Source of the DNA: Gemmatimonadota bacterium
Lineage (GTDB): Bacteria; Gemmatimonadota; Gemmatimonadetes; Gemmatimonadales; Gemmatimonadaceae
Assembly (NCBI GenBank): GCA_026387935.1
Contig: JAPLKU010000012.1
Location: 124,001-188,000 of the forward strand
Length of the DNA: 64,000 nucleotides
Direction of reading: 5' to 3'
The position numbers were made by a program, and so were the translations under genes. Positions 45,229 to 55,402 of this stretch are shown here, in pieces. The notes under the pieces are model-generated. The model saw only the letters and a program-made list of their open reading frames with translations. It did not search any database and was not told the DNA's origin. The stretch's first letter is position 1, and each line of letters opens with the position of its first letter.

Positions 45229-46503
45229 ATGCACGACATTCGGATGGTTCGCGACGCGGCGGACGCGCTCCGCGATGGAATGCGCCGCCGCGGAAAGGCC
45301 GAGGCCTACGGTCCGCTCGTAGAGCGTGCCGTTGCGCTTGAGGCGGAGCGCCGCGCCGCGATTCAAGCCACTGAAGAGAAAAAGGCCGCGCGAAACATCG
45401 CGAGCCAGGAAGTCGCCAAACGCAAGAAAGCCGGTGAATCCGCCGATGATTTGCTCGCCAATGCGCGGGCGCTTGGCGACGAGATCGGCGCCCTCGAGCA
45501 GCGGCAAGCCGCCGCGCAGACCGAGCTTGATGAAATCCTGATGGGTCTGCCGAACGTCACCCTTCCGGACGTGCCGGAAGGCGATGAAACGGCCAATGCC
45601 GTTGTGCGCAGCTGGGGAACGCCGCGCGCCGCCGAAAGCGTGGCCCCGCATTGGGACGTCGGCGAGAAGCTCGGGCTCATCGATCTGGCGCGCGGCGCAA
45701 AGATCTCCGGCTCCGGCTTCGTCGTCTATCGTGGCGCCGGTGCTCGGCTCCAGCGCGCGCTGATCAACTTCATGCTCGACCTGCACACGTCGAAGCATGG
45801 CTACGAAGAGGCATGGGTTCCGTTGTTCGTCAATCGCGAATCGATGACGGGCACGGGCCAGCTGCCGAAGTTCGAGGAAGACATGTACGCCCTTCGCGAC
45901 GACGCGCTCTTTGCGATACCGACCGCAGAAGTGCCGGTGACGAATCTGTTTCGCGACGAACTCCTCGATGGTGCGCGGTTTCCGCTGGCGATGACGGCCT
46001 ACTCGTCGTGCTTCCGGCGCGAAGCGGGTGCCGCTGGCAAGGACACGCGTGGCCTGCTTCGGGTGCATCAGTTTGACAAAGTCGAGTTGGTCCGATGGGT
46101 CGCTCCTGAGGAATCAGCGGCGCAACATGAACTGCTGACAGGGCACGCTGAAGCAATCCTGCAGGCCCTCGAGCTGCCGTATCGCGTGCTGCTGCTCGCG
46201 GCCGGCGACACAGGATTTGCCAGTGCCAAGACCTACGACCTGGAAGTGTTCGCGCCGGGCATCGGTAGATGGCTCGAAGTGTCATCGTGCTCGAACTTCA
46301 CCGACTTTCAGGCCCGCCGTGCCAATATCCGTTTCCGTGGCGCGCCAGCTGAAAAGCCTCGTTTCGTGCACACGCTGAACGGGTCCGCGCTCGCGCTCCC
46401 GCGCGTTGTTGCGGCCATCCTCGAACATCACCAGCGGCCGGATGGGACCGTCGCCGTGCCGGCGGCTTTGCAGCCGTACTTCGGCGCCGCGAGCATCGGA
46501 TAA
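45229..46503 (+). CDS. serS: Seryl-tRNA synthetase
   Basis: 424 aa, usual length. Residues 30-105 are the N-terminal tRNA-binding coiled coil (ERAVALEAERRAAIQATEEKK). The class II core includes motif 2 around FRREAGAAGKDTRGLLRVHQF and EVSSCSNFTDFQARRANIRF, and motif 3 in GSALALPRVVAAILEHHQ. It charges tRNA-Ser, such as the two genes at 13.4-13.6 kb. Confidence 0.98.
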   Translation: MHDIRMVRDAADALRDGMRRRGKAEAYGPLVERAVALEAERRAAIQATEEKKAARNIASQEVAKRKKAGESADDLLANARALGDEIGALEQRQAAAQTELDEILMGLPNVTLPDVPEGDETANAVVRSWGTPRAAESVAPHWDVGEKLGLIDLARGAKISGSGFVVYRGAGARLQRALINFMLDLHTSKHGYEEAWVPLFVNRESMTGTGQLPKFEEDMYALRDDALFAIPTAEVPVTNLFRDELLDGARFPLAMTAYSSCFRREAGAAGKDTRGLLRVHQFDKVELVRWVAPEESAAQHELLTGHAEAILQALELPYRVLLLAAGDTGFASAKTYDLEVFAPGIGRWLEVSSCSNFTDFQARRANIRFRGAPAEKPRFVHTLNGSALALPRVVAAILEHHQRPDGTVAVPAALQPYFGAASIG

Positions 46504-46506
46504 CCG

Positions 46507-47667
46507 ATGCGTCGAAGCGCCCCGGTTGTCCTCGTTGCACTCGGGCTGCTGGCACTCCTCGGCTCATACGTGTGGTACACACAGCGGGTCGTGCGCGAGC
46601 TTCAGCGCGAAGCGCAGCAGACCGCGAAACTCTTCTCGCGGGTGTACGGGGCCGTCTCCACGCCGACGACCGTGGGAGACGATCAGGCGCTGCTTGAAGC
46701 GCTGACGACGCTACGCGAATTCCGAGTGCCGATCATCATTACCGATTCGGCGGGGCGTCCGACGGCCGCGGGCGACCTGCCCTTTGCGTACGACACGATC
46801 GGGATCGCCACTGATGCGACGGTCCTCAGCTATGTCGCGACGCTTGACCGCGAGAACCTGCCGGTCGGCAACCCGTCGGTGAACCTTGTCCATTTCGGGA
46901 AGACGCCTCTGGTCGCCGGGCTCGAGGTTATTCCCGTCCTGCAGGCCGCCCTCGTCGCGATGCTCATCGTCATTGGGGCGCTTGTGCTACGCACACGAAG
47001 TCGCGCCGACCGTGAGCGGGTGTGGGCCGGCATGGCGCGTGAAGCGGCTCACCAACTCGGCACACCGCTTTCCAGCCTGATTGGTTGGGTTGAACTGTTG
47101 AAGGACCGGGCCGCCAACGATCCGTCGCTTGCCTCGGCATTGCCGCATATCGCCAGCGATGTAGAGCGGCTCGAGCGTGTCGCGCATCGCTTCGAACGAA
47201 TCGGACGACCGCCACGGCGAGACCCGGTGGATATCGCCGATGTGGTCACGCAGGTCGCCCGCTACTATCGCGAGCGCCTGCCCACGCTCGCCAATGCCAT
47301 TGCACTCGACGTGAACCGTGCCGACGGTCCGCTCACTATTCCCGGCGACCGCGTATTGCTTGAGTGGGTACTCGAGTCCCTCGTGAAGAACGCGGTTGAC
47401 GCGCTCTCGGGGCAAGGCGGCGCTATTCATCTGACCGTCGAAGCCGCTGCGGGGAGTGGTGCGCGCATTCGAGTTGCTGACACCGGACCCGGCATTCCGC
47501 GCGAATTACGCGCCAAGATCTTTTCGGCGGGTTTCTCGACGAAGGAGCGCGGATGGGGGATCGGTCTCGCGCTCGCTCGCCGGATCGTTGAAGACGGACA
47601 CGACGGTCGGTTGGAGTTGGCGCCGTCGGATCGGGGTGCGGTGTTCGACGTTATTTTGCCCGGATGA
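46507..47667 (+). CDS. Membrane sensor histidine kinase
   Basis: 386 aa. A TM helix (VVLVALGLLALLGSYVWY), a short sensor region, a second TM (VLQAALVAMLIVIGALVL), then DHp with REAAHQLGTPLSSL (His-box) and the HATPase: NAVDALSG (N-box), DTGPGIPRELRAKIF (G1) and GWGIGLALARRIVEDG (G2). No adjacent response regulator is found on this strand, so it is an orphan. It overlaps pcrA/uvrD by 4 bases. Confidence 0.93.
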   Translation: MRRSAPVVLVALGLLALLGSYVWYTQRVVRELQREAQQTAKLFSRVYGAVSTPTTVGDDQALLEALTTLREFRVPIIITDSAGRPTAAGDLPFAYDTIGIATDATVLSYVATLDRENLPVGNPSVNLVHFGKTPLVAGLEVIPVLQAALVAMLIVIGALVLRTRSRADRERVWAGMAREAAHQLGTPLSSLIGWVELLKDRAANDPSLASALPHIASDVERLERVAHRFERIGRPPRRDPVDIADVVTQVARYYRERLPTLANAIALDVNRADGPLTIPGDRVLLEWVLESLVKNAVDALSGQGGAIHLTVEAAAGSGARIRVADTGPGIPRELRAKIFSAGFSTKERGWGIGLALARRIVEDGHDGRLELAPSDRGAVFDVILPG

Positions 47668-49937
47668 CGATCGAAGGCACTTCTAGTACGCTCAATCCGG
47701 CGCAGCGCGAAGCAGTCGAACATGGCGAGGGTCCTCTCCTCGTTCTAGCGGGCGCGGGCTCCGGAAAGACGCGCGTGCTCACCTCGCGTATCGCGCGGCT
47801 GGTCGAACTCGGCATGGCGCGCGCCGACCAAGTGCTTGCGGTCACCTTTACAAACAAGGCCGCGAAGGAGATGCGCGAGCGCGTCGCGCGCCAACTCGGG
47901 TACGAACCGCGCGGGATGTGGCTTGGCACGTTCCACGCGATTGGCGCGAGGATCGTCCGCGCGAACGCCGCGCGCGTGGGCCGCACGCCGACGTACACAA
48001 TTTATGATCAGGATGACACCCTCGGCGTCATCAAGCGGCTGATGGATCAGCACCGCATTTCCACGAAAACGTGGACGCCGCGACTGGTGTCGTCGGCCGT
48101 GTCAGAGGCGCGGAACGCGTTGGTGTCGCCCGCGGAGTACGAGGCGCTCGCGTTGACGCCGCTCGCCAAAGCTGTCGCGCCGCTCTATAAAGACTGGGAC
48201 GCGGCGTTCGTGGCGGCCAACGCCGTGTCGTTCGACGACCTGCTCTGGTTGCCCGTCGCGATCCTGCAGGCAAATGCCGACGTTCGCGGCCGCTACCAGC
48301 GCCAATTCGCGCACCTGCTGGTGGATGAGTACCAGGACACCAATCGCGCGCAGTACGAGTTGATCAAGCTGCTCTCGTCCGGCGCCCAGAACGTCTGCGC
48401 CGTCGGCGACGACGATCAGGCGATCTACGGATGGCGTGGCGCTGATGTGCGCAATATTCTCGACTTTGAGCGTGACTTTCCCGCCGCGAAGGTGGTTCGA
48501 CTCGAGGAGAACTATCGCTCGATCCCGCAAGTGCTCGAACTGGCGAACGTCGTGATTCAGGAGAACCGCGGCCGTCGCGGGAAAACGCTGCGGGCCACAC
48601 GGCCGGATGGCGAGCAGGTCGTACTGATTGGCGCTGCAGATGACCGCGACGAGGCCGAAGCGATTCTCGAAGAAGTCGAGCAACGCCGTGGGCGTGGCGA
48701 CATCGCGCTCGGAGATGTGGCGATCCTCTATCGGACCAACGCGCAGAGCCGGACGTTCGAAGAGGCCCTGCGTCGCCGCGGCATGTCGTATCGGCTCATC
48801 GGTGCCGTACGATTCTACGATCGACGCGAAGTCAAAGACCTGCTCGCCTGGTTGCGGTTGATTGCGAATCCGGCGGACGTGGAAGCGTTCACCCGAGCGA
48901 TCGCGTCGCCGCGCCGTGGGGTCGGTGACGCGACGGTCGAGCTGCTGGTCGCGGCTGCGCGCGAGGCAGGCGTTCCGATCCTTGAGGCCTGCGTAAACGC
49001 CGCGATTGTGGCCCCGGCGCGCCCGGCCACGCGCACGGCACTGGCGGCGTTCGTGGACATCGTGCACCGCATGCAGGAACTCGCGGCGGACTCCACGGTC
49101 GATCGGTTGCTCACCGCGCTGATCACCACGATCGGCTATGTCGAATCGCTGAAAGCCGAGCCCGACGCCGACGACCGGATCCAGAACATCGGTGAAATGA
49201 TTCGCGGCGCAACGGAAGCCGTCATTGATGAAGGCGGGGAAGTGGGGCTCCGTCCGCTCGATCGCTTCCTGCAGCAGGCGACCCTGGTGGCCGGCATCGA
49301 TCAAATGGGCCCCGATGCCGATGTCATCACGATGATGACGCTGCACACGGCGAAGGGGCTGGAGTTTCCAATGGTCGTGATTGCCGGACTTGAAGATGGA
49401 CTCTTCCCCCTGAGCCGGTCGTTCGACGATCCCGAGCAACTCGAAGAAGAGCGCCGCCTCTTCTACGTCGGAATCACCCGAGCGGAACGCACGCTGATTC
49501 TGACGTGGGCGCGCAGCCGCCGACGGAATGGTGAACTGATCTCGTCGCGTCTGTCGAGTTTTGTCACGCCCGCCGCTGAGAAACTCCTCGCCGTGCGTCA
49601 AACCGCTCGCCTACGATCCACGGCGCAGTCGCTTGGGAGCCAGCGCGGGCTTGGGAAGCGCGACGATTGGGATGACGACTCGTTTGGCTCGAATCTCCCC
49701 CAGTGGCGGCCGAGTCCGCGGCGCGAACATGCCGTTGAGGTTGAAGACGCATCGCAGGACATTCCATCATTCGCGAAGGGCGAGCGCGTAAGTCACAAGC
49801 GGTTCGGCGGTGGAGTCATCGAGGCGCTGAGCGGAACTGGCCGCGATGCCAAGGTGACTGTGCGATTCGACGATGAGGCAATCGGAACCAAGAAACTGGT
49901 GGTCGCATTCGCCGGCCTGGAACGAGGGTTTGACTGA
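47664..49937 (+). CDS. pcrA: ATP-dependent DNA helicase PcrA/UvrD
   Basis: 757 aa. SF1A motifs: Q-motif LNPAQREAVEHGEGPLLVLA, I GAGSGKTRVLTSR, Ia AVTFTNKAAKEM, II VDEYQDTNRAQYEL, III GDDDQAIYGWRGAD, IV LEENYRS, V LHTAKGLEFPMV, VI VGITRAERTLIL. A C-terminal Tudor-like module (VSHKRFGGGVIEAL, VTVRFD) is typical of PcrA/UvrD. It unwinds DNA 3'-5' in repair and replication restart. gatC starts on the last base of its stop. Confidence 0.96.
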   Translation: MTIEGTSSTLNPAQREAVEHGEGPLLVLAGAGSGKTRVLTSRIARLVELGMARADQVLAVTFTNKAAKEMRERVARQLGYEPRGMWLGTFHAIGARIVRANAARVGRTPTYTIYDQDDTLGVIKRLMDQHRISTKTWTPRLVSSAVSEARNALVSPAEYEALALTPLAKAVAPLYKDWDAAFVAANAVSFDDLLWLPVAILQANADVRGRYQRQFAHLLVDEYQDTNRAQYELIKLLSSGAQNVCAVGDDDQAIYGWRGADVRNILDFERDFPAAKVVRLEENYRSIPQVLELANVVIQENRGRRGKTLRATRPDGEQVVLIGAADDRDEAEAILEEVEQRRGRGDIALGDVAILYRTNAQSRTFEEALRRRGMSYRLIGAVRFYDRREVKDLLAWLRLIANPADVEAFTRAIASPRRGVGDATVELLVAAAREAGVPILEACVNAAIVAPARPATRTALAAFVDIVHRMQELAADSTVDRLLTALITTIGYVESLKAEPDADDRIQNIGEMIRGATEAVIDEGGEVGLRPLDRFLQQATLVAGIDQMGPDADVITMMTLHTAKGLEFPMVVIAGLEDGLFPLSRSFDDPEQLEEERRLFYVGITRAERTLILTWARSRRRNGELISSRLSSFVTPAAEKLLAVRQTARLRSTAQSLGSQRGLGKRDDWDDDSFGSNLPQWRPSPRREHAVEVEDASQDIPSFAKGERVSHKRFGGGVIEALSGTGRDAKVTVRFDDEAIGTKKLVVAFAGLERGFD

Positions 49938-50239
49938 TGGCGGTTTCGAAGGACGACGTGCGTCGTATCGCGGCCCTTGCGCGTATTGGCCTGCCTGAGG
50001 ACCGCGTCGAGGCGCTCGTCGCCGAACTGAGTGGCATCCTGGGTCACATGGATGTCCTGGCGAAGGTGGACACCTCCGCGCTGCAGGACGCCGAGTCCTT
50101 CGGCATGCCGCTCGCGCCTGACGAGCCCCCTGCAGTGCACCTCAACAGGTCGCGCGAGGAATTCGCGCCGCAGACACGCGACGGATTCTTCCTCGTGCCG
50201 CGGCTCTCAACGCACGAAGACGGCGAAGGCTCCGCATGA
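49937..50239 (+). CDS. gatC: Asp/Glu-tRNA amidotransferase subunit C
   Basis: 100 aa. Helical N-terminus VSKDDVRRIAALARIGL, ELSGILGHMDVLAKVDTS, and a C-terminal FAPQTRDGFFLVPRL belt. GatC wraps around GatA and stabilises the GatCAB complex. Overlaps gatA by 4 bases. Confidence 0.95.
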   Translation: MAVSKDDVRRIAALARIGLPEDRVEALVAELSGILGHMDVLAKVDTSALQDAESFGMPLAPDEPPAVHLNRSREEFAPQTRDGFFLVPRLSTHEDGEGSA

Positions 50240-51681
50240 CGGCCACGCTGCTCGCAGGCACGTCAGCGGGAATCGTTGCCGCGGTGCAGTCCGGCACGGC
50301 CTCACCGGAGTCCATGGTCGCGGCGGCGTTCGCGCGAATGCGAGTGGCGGATGCTGGAGCGTCGGGACTGAACGTATTCGTGTCGAGCGACGAAACGGCG
50401 AGCGGACGTGCAGCGGAGCACGCGCCGCGGACCGGCCCGCTCGCCGGCGTGCCTGTCGCGCTGAAAGACAATATCGCGACGCCATTTCTCACGACCAGTT
50501 GTGGCTCGCGCGTGTTGGAAGGTTACGTCAGTCCGTTCGAAGCCACGGCCGCGCGCAAGCTGCGCGAAGCCGGTGCGGTGCTCATCGGAAAGACGACGAT
50601 GGACGAGTTCGCGATGGGATCGAGCACCGAGCACAGTGCCTTCGGTCCGGCGCGGAATCCGCTCGATCGCGCGCGGGTGCCCGGCGGCAGTTCCGGCGGC
50701 TCGGCCGTTGCGGTCGCCGCCGGGATCTGCCCGATTGCGCTTGGATCGGAGACCGGCGGATCGGTTCGCCAGCCCGCTGCCTTCTGTGGAATCGTCGGCG
50801 TGAAGCCCACGTACGGCCGCGTCAGTCGGTTTGGTCTGGTCGCGTTCGCCTCGTCGCTCGACAACATCGGGGTCTTCGGACGGACCGTGGATGACGCGGC
50901 GCTCGCAATGGAAGTCATCTCCGGCGACGACACGCGGAACGATGCGACGTCGGCGCCGTCGTCGCAGGTGGCTCCAGCGCTTCGGTCGCAGCAGGCAGAC
51001 TTGCAAGGAGTGGTCATCGGCAAGCCGCGTGAGTATTTCCCTCCGACGCTCGATGCCAGTATGCGAGAGCGCGCGGAGCGCGGACTCGAAGCGCTGCGCG
51101 CTCGCGGCGCAGAAATCCGCGACGTCTCGCTACCGCACACCACGCTCGCCGTGCCGGCGTACTACATCATCGCGCCTGCTGAATGTTCTGCGAACCTCGC
51201 CCGCTTCGATGGGGCGCGATACGGTCTCCGCATTGAAGGCGATGGATTGCGTGCCATGTACGAGGCGACGCGGTCCAGCGGGTTTGGTGCTGAAGTGACG
51301 CGTCGGGTGCTGCTGGGCACGTACGTGCTCTCCGCCGGGTACTACGATGCCTATTACCGAAAGGCGATGCAGGTACGGCAGTTGATTCGCCAGGACTTTG
51401 ACCGGGTGTTTGCGACGGGCGTGCATGCGTTGTTCACGCTGACGACACCGACGCCTGCCTTCAAATTCGGCGAGTTGTCCGATCCGTATGCGATGTACAT
51501 GAGCGACATTTTCACGGTCACGGCAAATCTGGCTGAAGTGCCCGCAATGTCGGTGCCCATTGGCCGCGTGAACAATCTGCCAGTCGGCGGACAGGTCATC
51601 GCGCCCAAATTTTCCGAGGCCACGATGTTCCGCGTTTCCTACGCACTCGAGGCCGAACTCGGCGCGGCGGCACACCGATGA
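50236..51681 (+). CDS. gatA: Asp/Glu-tRNA amidotransferase subunit A
   Basis: 481 aa. Amidase signature: catalytic Lys in GVPVALKDNI, GGSSGGSAVAVAAG with the Ser pair, and YGRVSRFGLVAFASSLDNIG. It releases ammonia from glutamine and channels it to GatB, converting Glu-tRNA-Gln and Asp-tRNA-Asn. Organisms with GatCAB often lack glutaminyl-tRNA synthetase. Confidence 0.97.
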   Translation: MTATLLAGTSAGIVAAVQSGTASPESMVAAAFARMRVADAGASGLNVFVSSDETASGRAAEHAPRTGPLAGVPVALKDNIATPFLTTSCGSRVLEGYVSPFEATAARKLREAGAVLIGKTTMDEFAMGSSTEHSAFGPARNPLDRARVPGGSSGGSAVAVAAGICPIALGSETGGSVRQPAAFCGIVGVKPTYGRVSRFGLVAFASSLDNIGVFGRTVDDAALAMEVISGDDTRNDATSAPSSQVAPALRSQQADLQGVVIGKPREYFPPTLDASMRERAERGLEALRARGAEIRDVSLPHTTLAVPAYYIIAPAECSANLARFDGARYGLRIEGDGLRAMYEATRSSGFGAEVTRRVLLGTYVLSAGYYDAYYRKAMQVRQLIRQDFDRVFATGVHALFTLTTPTPAFKFGELSDPYAMYMSDIFTVTANLAEVPAMSVPIGRVNNLPVGGQVIAPKFSEATMFRVSYALEAELGAAAHR

Positions 51682-53108
51682 GCCACGATCGCTATGAAAT
51701 GGTGGTCGGGCTCGAGGTGCATGTGCAGCTCCGCACGCGAACCAAGGCGTTCTGCCGCTGTGCCACATCGTTCGGTGACGCGCCCAACCAGAACACGTGT
51801 CCGGTGTGTCTCGCCCTGCCCGGCGCACTGCCGGTGCTGAATAGCCGCGCCGTGGAATACGCCACGCGTGCCGGGCTTTCGCTCGGGTGCGCGATTCGCG
51901 AGCGCTCGGTGTTTGCGCGCAAGAACTATTTCTACCCCGATTTGCCGAAGGGCTACCAGATCTCGCAGTTCGACAAGCCGCTCGCCGAGCACGGATCGGT
52001 TGCGCTCGGTGATGGTCGTACGATTGGCATCACTCGGATGCATATGGAAGAGGACGCCGGCAAGTCGGTGCACGATCGGTTCGCGGGGGTCACGGCAATC
52101 GATCTCAACCGTGCGGGAACGCCGCTTGTCGAGATTGTGAGTGAGCCGGAAATTCGCTCGAGCAGGGAAGCCGGCGCTTACCTGAAGGCGGTTCGGGAGA
52201 TTCTGGTCTACGCGGATGTCTCGGATTGCTCAATGGAGGAAGGAAGCCTTCGTGTCGACGCGAATGTCAGCGCGCGCCTCCACGGCGAAACGGCGCTGCG
52301 CACGCGCACCGAAATCAAGAACCTCAACTCGTTCTCGAACGTTGAACGCGCGCTGGAGATTGAATTCGCGCGCCACTGCGCCGTGCACGATGCGGGCGGC
52401 AACGTGCGCCAGGAAACGATGCTGTTCGACGCCAATAGAAATGAGGTCCGTTCGGCCCGGTCCAAGGAGGAGAGTCACGACTACCGATATTTCCCGGATC
52501 CGGATCTCCCTCCGCTCGTGCTCACGGCCCAGTACATCGACGACATCCGGAACGCGCTGCCGGAATTTCCCGCAGCGCGCCGAGTTCGTTTTATGCGCGC
52601 CTTTGGCATTACCGCGACCGAAGCAGAAGTTCTCACGGCCGATCGCGATATCTGCTCGTACTACGAAACGGTCGCGACCGCGTCGAACGATGGAAAGGTG
52701 GCTGCCCACTGGGTCATGGGCGAGGTGCTCGCCGCCTGCAACGACGGCGCCATGGTGGCCTCTGCGATTCCGGTCGCACCGCAGGCATTGGCGGAACTCA
52801 TCGGCCTCGTCAGCGCCGGCACGCTCAGTAACAGCGCGGCGAAAACGGTGTTCGCGATGTTAGCCAAGGAAGGCGGATCGGCCCGTACGATCGCCGAGCG
52901 CGACGGCCTGCTTCAGATTGGCGACGACGGTGCGCTTCGTGCCTGGGTGGACGAGGTGTTCCGGGAGAACCCGGACGAGGCGACGCGCTTCTCCGGCGGC
53001 GAACGCAAGCTGCAGGGGGTGCTCGTCGGACTTGTCATGAAGAAGTCGAAAGGCAGCGCCGACCCCAAGAAAGTCAGTCAGCTGATCGGGGAACGCGCCG
53101 GCAAATAG
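51678..53108 (+). CDS. gatB: Asp/Glu-tRNA amidotransferase subunit B
   Basis: 476 aa. N-terminal YEMVVGLEVHVQL and CPVCLALPGALPVLN (zinc), DPDLPPLVL motif, and a C-terminal YqeY-like domain (LIGLVSAGTLSNSAAKTVF). It activates the mischarged tRNA for amidation. The 3' end overlaps the convergent phospholipase-like gene by 31 bases. Confidence 0.97.
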   Translation: MSHDRYEMVVGLEVHVQLRTRTKAFCRCATSFGDAPNQNTCPVCLALPGALPVLNSRAVEYATRAGLSLGCAIRERSVFARKNYFYPDLPKGYQISQFDKPLAEHGSVALGDGRTIGITRMHMEEDAGKSVHDRFAGVTAIDLNRAGTPLVEIVSEPEIRSSREAGAYLKAVREILVYADVSDCSMEEGSLRVDANVSARLHGETALRTRTEIKNLNSFSNVERALEIEFARHCAVHDAGGNVRQETMLFDANRNEVRSARSKEESHDYRYFPDPDLPPLVLTAQYIDDIRNALPEFPAARRVRFMRAFGITATEAEVLTADRDICSYYETVATASNDGKVAAHWVMGEVLAACNDGAMVASAIPVAPQALAELIGLVSAGTLSNSAAKTVFAMLAKEGGSARTIAERDGLLQIGDDGALRAWVDEVFRENPDEATRFSGGERKLQGVLVGLVMKKSKGSADPKKVSQLIGERAGK

Positions 53109-53995
53109 AGCGGTTCGGGTAGCGACGACGCATAAGAGAGCTGCGTCGCACGGAGGCCAAACTCTCGCGCGCCGACTTCGATCGCTGCGATGGGCCCGCC
53201 GGCTTTGACGGCGGCCGTGCGGATCTGCTTCGCTGCCCGCAACGCCTTTTCTCCGGACGGATCGTACGTGTACGCGACCGAGCCGGAGTCGCGAACCAGC
53301 AGGTCCATCACATAGTCGTACGACCGCGCGAGGTGTGCCCCCACCACCGCCTCAGCCAGGTCCCAACGGCTGTTGGCGGCCACGAGCGCGAACACGCGCT
53401 GCCACCCCGTGTTGTCGGTCGCGTGCACCATCCCGCGGAAAATCCGGCGGTTCGTTGCCGTCGAGAAAATCGTCGGGCTCAACACGCGGTCGAGGTGCGC
53501 GTCACTCGCCGAATGGTCGCGCTGAATGACTTCAACGGCGCGCCGCGGAAATCGCGCTGAGAGGTGTGTCTCGAAGCGGCTCTCCCAATAGCTGTGCCCA
53601 ATCGCCGTCGTGGACGAGGTCACCGCAAGTTGGTGCGGTACGAAGTAGTTGTGCGCGACAACATCGGCCGCGAGGTGCGAGAGGTACCCCCACGAGAAGG
53701 CTTGAAGCCGCTCATCCCGCGCACCGCCCAGGATCTCAAACCCGACCGCCCATGAGTGGCAGTGCCGCCCGAACCGCGCGTACTTCTTGGCGATGCTCGT
53801 GTCGGCCGCAATGGAGCCGTAGAGAAAATCCCAGGGGTGCTCCTGCAGCAGCGCCGCGATCGCCGCCGGCAGGAGAGCGGTGCTCCGGAGCACCGCCTCA
53901 CCCAGCAGGATGTGCGTGCCAGGCGTCCAGGCGAACGCGTCCGTCGGAAGCAGGGCGAGCAAAAGGGCAGCGGCGATCGCGCAACGAAGGATCAC
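53078..53995 (-). CDS. Exported zinc-dependent phospholipase C-like protein
   Basis: 305 aa with a signal peptide ([19 protein letters not shown]). Metal-ligand patterns of the alpha-helical zinc PLC / P1-nuclease-like fold are visible: [14 protein letters not shown] at mature Trp1-like start, [18 protein letters not shown], and [19 protein letters not shown]. The mature N-terminus begins with Trp after Ala-Phe-Ala, as in PLC where Trp1 is a zinc ligand. Activity on phospholipids is likely but not shown. Confidence 0.8.
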   Translation of the reverse strand: MILRCAIAAALLLALLPTDAFAWTPGTHILLGEAVLRSTALLPAAIAALLQEHPWDFLYGSIAADTSIAKKYARFGRHCHSWAVGFEILGGARDERLQAFSWGYLSHLAADVVAHNYFVPHQLAVTSSTTAIGHSYWESRFETHLSARFPRRAVEVIQRDHSASDAHLDRVLSPTIFSTATNRRIFRGMVHATDNTGWQRVFALVAANSRWDLAEAVVGAHLARSYDYVMDLLVRDSGSVAYTYDPSGEKALRAAKQIRTAAVKAGGPIAAIEVGAREFGLRATQLSYASSLPEPLYLPARSPIS

Positions 53996-54106
53996 CCGTC
54001 AATGCTGATCTTCGGTTCAACCGGGGTCAAGCAACTTGCCCCAAGCACGCATGCGCCATCATCCTTCGGAATCTCTGCAGAATCCCCAACCCAAGCGCCC
54101 TGCGCC

Positions 54107-55402
54107 GTGCCCAGTCTTCAGTTCATCGTCGAAGGAAGCCGTCCCCTCTCGGGATCGATTCGTCCGAGCGGAAACAAGAACGCCGCGTTGCCGATTGTCG
54201 CCGCAGCGCTGCTCACCGATCAGCCGGTTACGCTGGAGAACGTTCCACGTATTCGCGATCTCGAGACGCTTGTCGAGCTCGTCCGCACCACCGGCGCGTC
54301 TGCCGACTGGAGTGGCCGGAACACCCTCCACATCCATGCCAAGACGCTCAAGAAGGGCGCGCTTGACCCAGCGATGTGCGCGCGGATTCGGGCGTCCATT
54401 CTGCTTGCCGCGCCGTTGCTTGCGCGCTGCGGCGAAGTCGAGCTGACCCCGCCGGGCGGTGATGTCATCGGCCGCCGCCGGCTCGACACGCACTTTCTTG
54501 CCCTCGAGCAACTCGGCGCTTCGCACGACTTCACCGATCGAATTCGGTTTACGACCAAGGGCCTCAAGGGCGCCGACGTGTTCCTCGATGAGCCAAGCGT
54601 GACCGGCACCGAGAACGCCGTCATGGCCGCCGTCGCGGCGAAGGGGACCTCGGTCCTCCGCAACGTCGCGTGTGAACCCCATGTCCAGGATCTCTGCCGT
54701 TTCCTCGTCGCCCTCGGCGCAAAGATCTCCGGGATCGGTACCAACGAACTCACGATTCAAGGCGGCGCTGCGCTCGGCAGCGCCACGCACGCCATCGGCC
54801 CAGATCACATCGAAGTCGGGTCGTTCATCGGTCTCGCGGCCGTCACGAAGTCGGAAATCCGCATTGAGGATGCCGGTGTCGAACACCTGCGCTCGGTTCG
54901 CATGGGATTTGAGCGACTCGGCGTCACCACCATCGTCGATGGGACGGCGCTTGTCGTTCCCGCGAAGCAGTCGCTCGAAATCCAGAGTGACCTCGGTGGG
55001 CACGTCCCCAAGCTCGAGGACCAGCCCTGGCCGGCATTCCCGGCCGACGTCATGTCAATCGCCATCGTAACGGCCACGCAGTGTAACGGGCTCATCCTCA
55101 TGCACGAGAAGATGTTCGAGTCGCGCATGTTCTTTGTTGACAAGCTCGTATCAATGGGCGCGCGCATCGTGCTCTGCGATCCGCATCGCGCGCTCGTCTC
55201 CGGGCCATCGCAACTGCGCGGTGCCACCGTCGAGTCGCCCGATATCCGCGCCGGCATGGCGATGCTGATCGCCGCGCTCTGCGCGAAGGGCACGAGTACA
55301 ATCAACAACGTTGGGCAGATCGAGCGCGGCTACGAGCGCATTCACGAGCGGCTCGGCGCACTCGGCGCGAACATTCGTCGTGTCGAGGACGGACAAGGGT
55401 GA
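54107..55402 (+). CDS. murA: UDP-N-acetylglucosamine 1-carboxyvinyltransferase MurA (Asp-type)
   Basis: 431 aa from a GTG ([16 protein letters not shown]), which aligns with usual MurA N-termini; earlier in-frame starts would add about 35 residues. GNKNAALP (Lys and Asn of the substrate site), [23 protein letters not shown]-like [27 protein letters not shown] and YERIHERL are typical. It adds PEP to UDP-GlcNAc, the first committed peptidoglycan step. The loop that carries Cys115 in E. coli (GGCTIGARP) has Asp119 here (GGDVIGRRR), as in fosfomycin-resistant Mycobacterium and Chlamydia. It overlaps pgeF by 4 bases. Confidence 0.95.
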   Translation: MPSLQFIVEGSRPLSGSIRPSGNKNAALPIVAAALLTDQPVTLENVPRIRDLETLVELVRTTGASADWSGRNTLHIHAKTLKKGALDPAMCARIRASILLAAPLLARCGEVELTPPGGDVIGRRRLDTHFLALEQLGASHDFTDRIRFTTKGLKGADVFLDEPSVTGTENAVMAAVAAKGTSVLRNVACEPHVQDLCRFLVALGAKISGIGTNELTIQGGAALGSATHAIGPDHIEVGSFIGLAAVTKSEIRIEDAGVEHLRSVRMGFERLGVTTIVDGTALVVPAKQSLEIQSDLGGHVPKLEDQPWPAFPADVMSIAIVTATQCNGLILMHEKMFESRMFFVDKLVSMGARIVLCDPHRALVSGPSQLRGATVESPDIRAGMAMLIAALCAKGTSTINNVGQIERGYERIHERLGALGANIRRVEDGQG

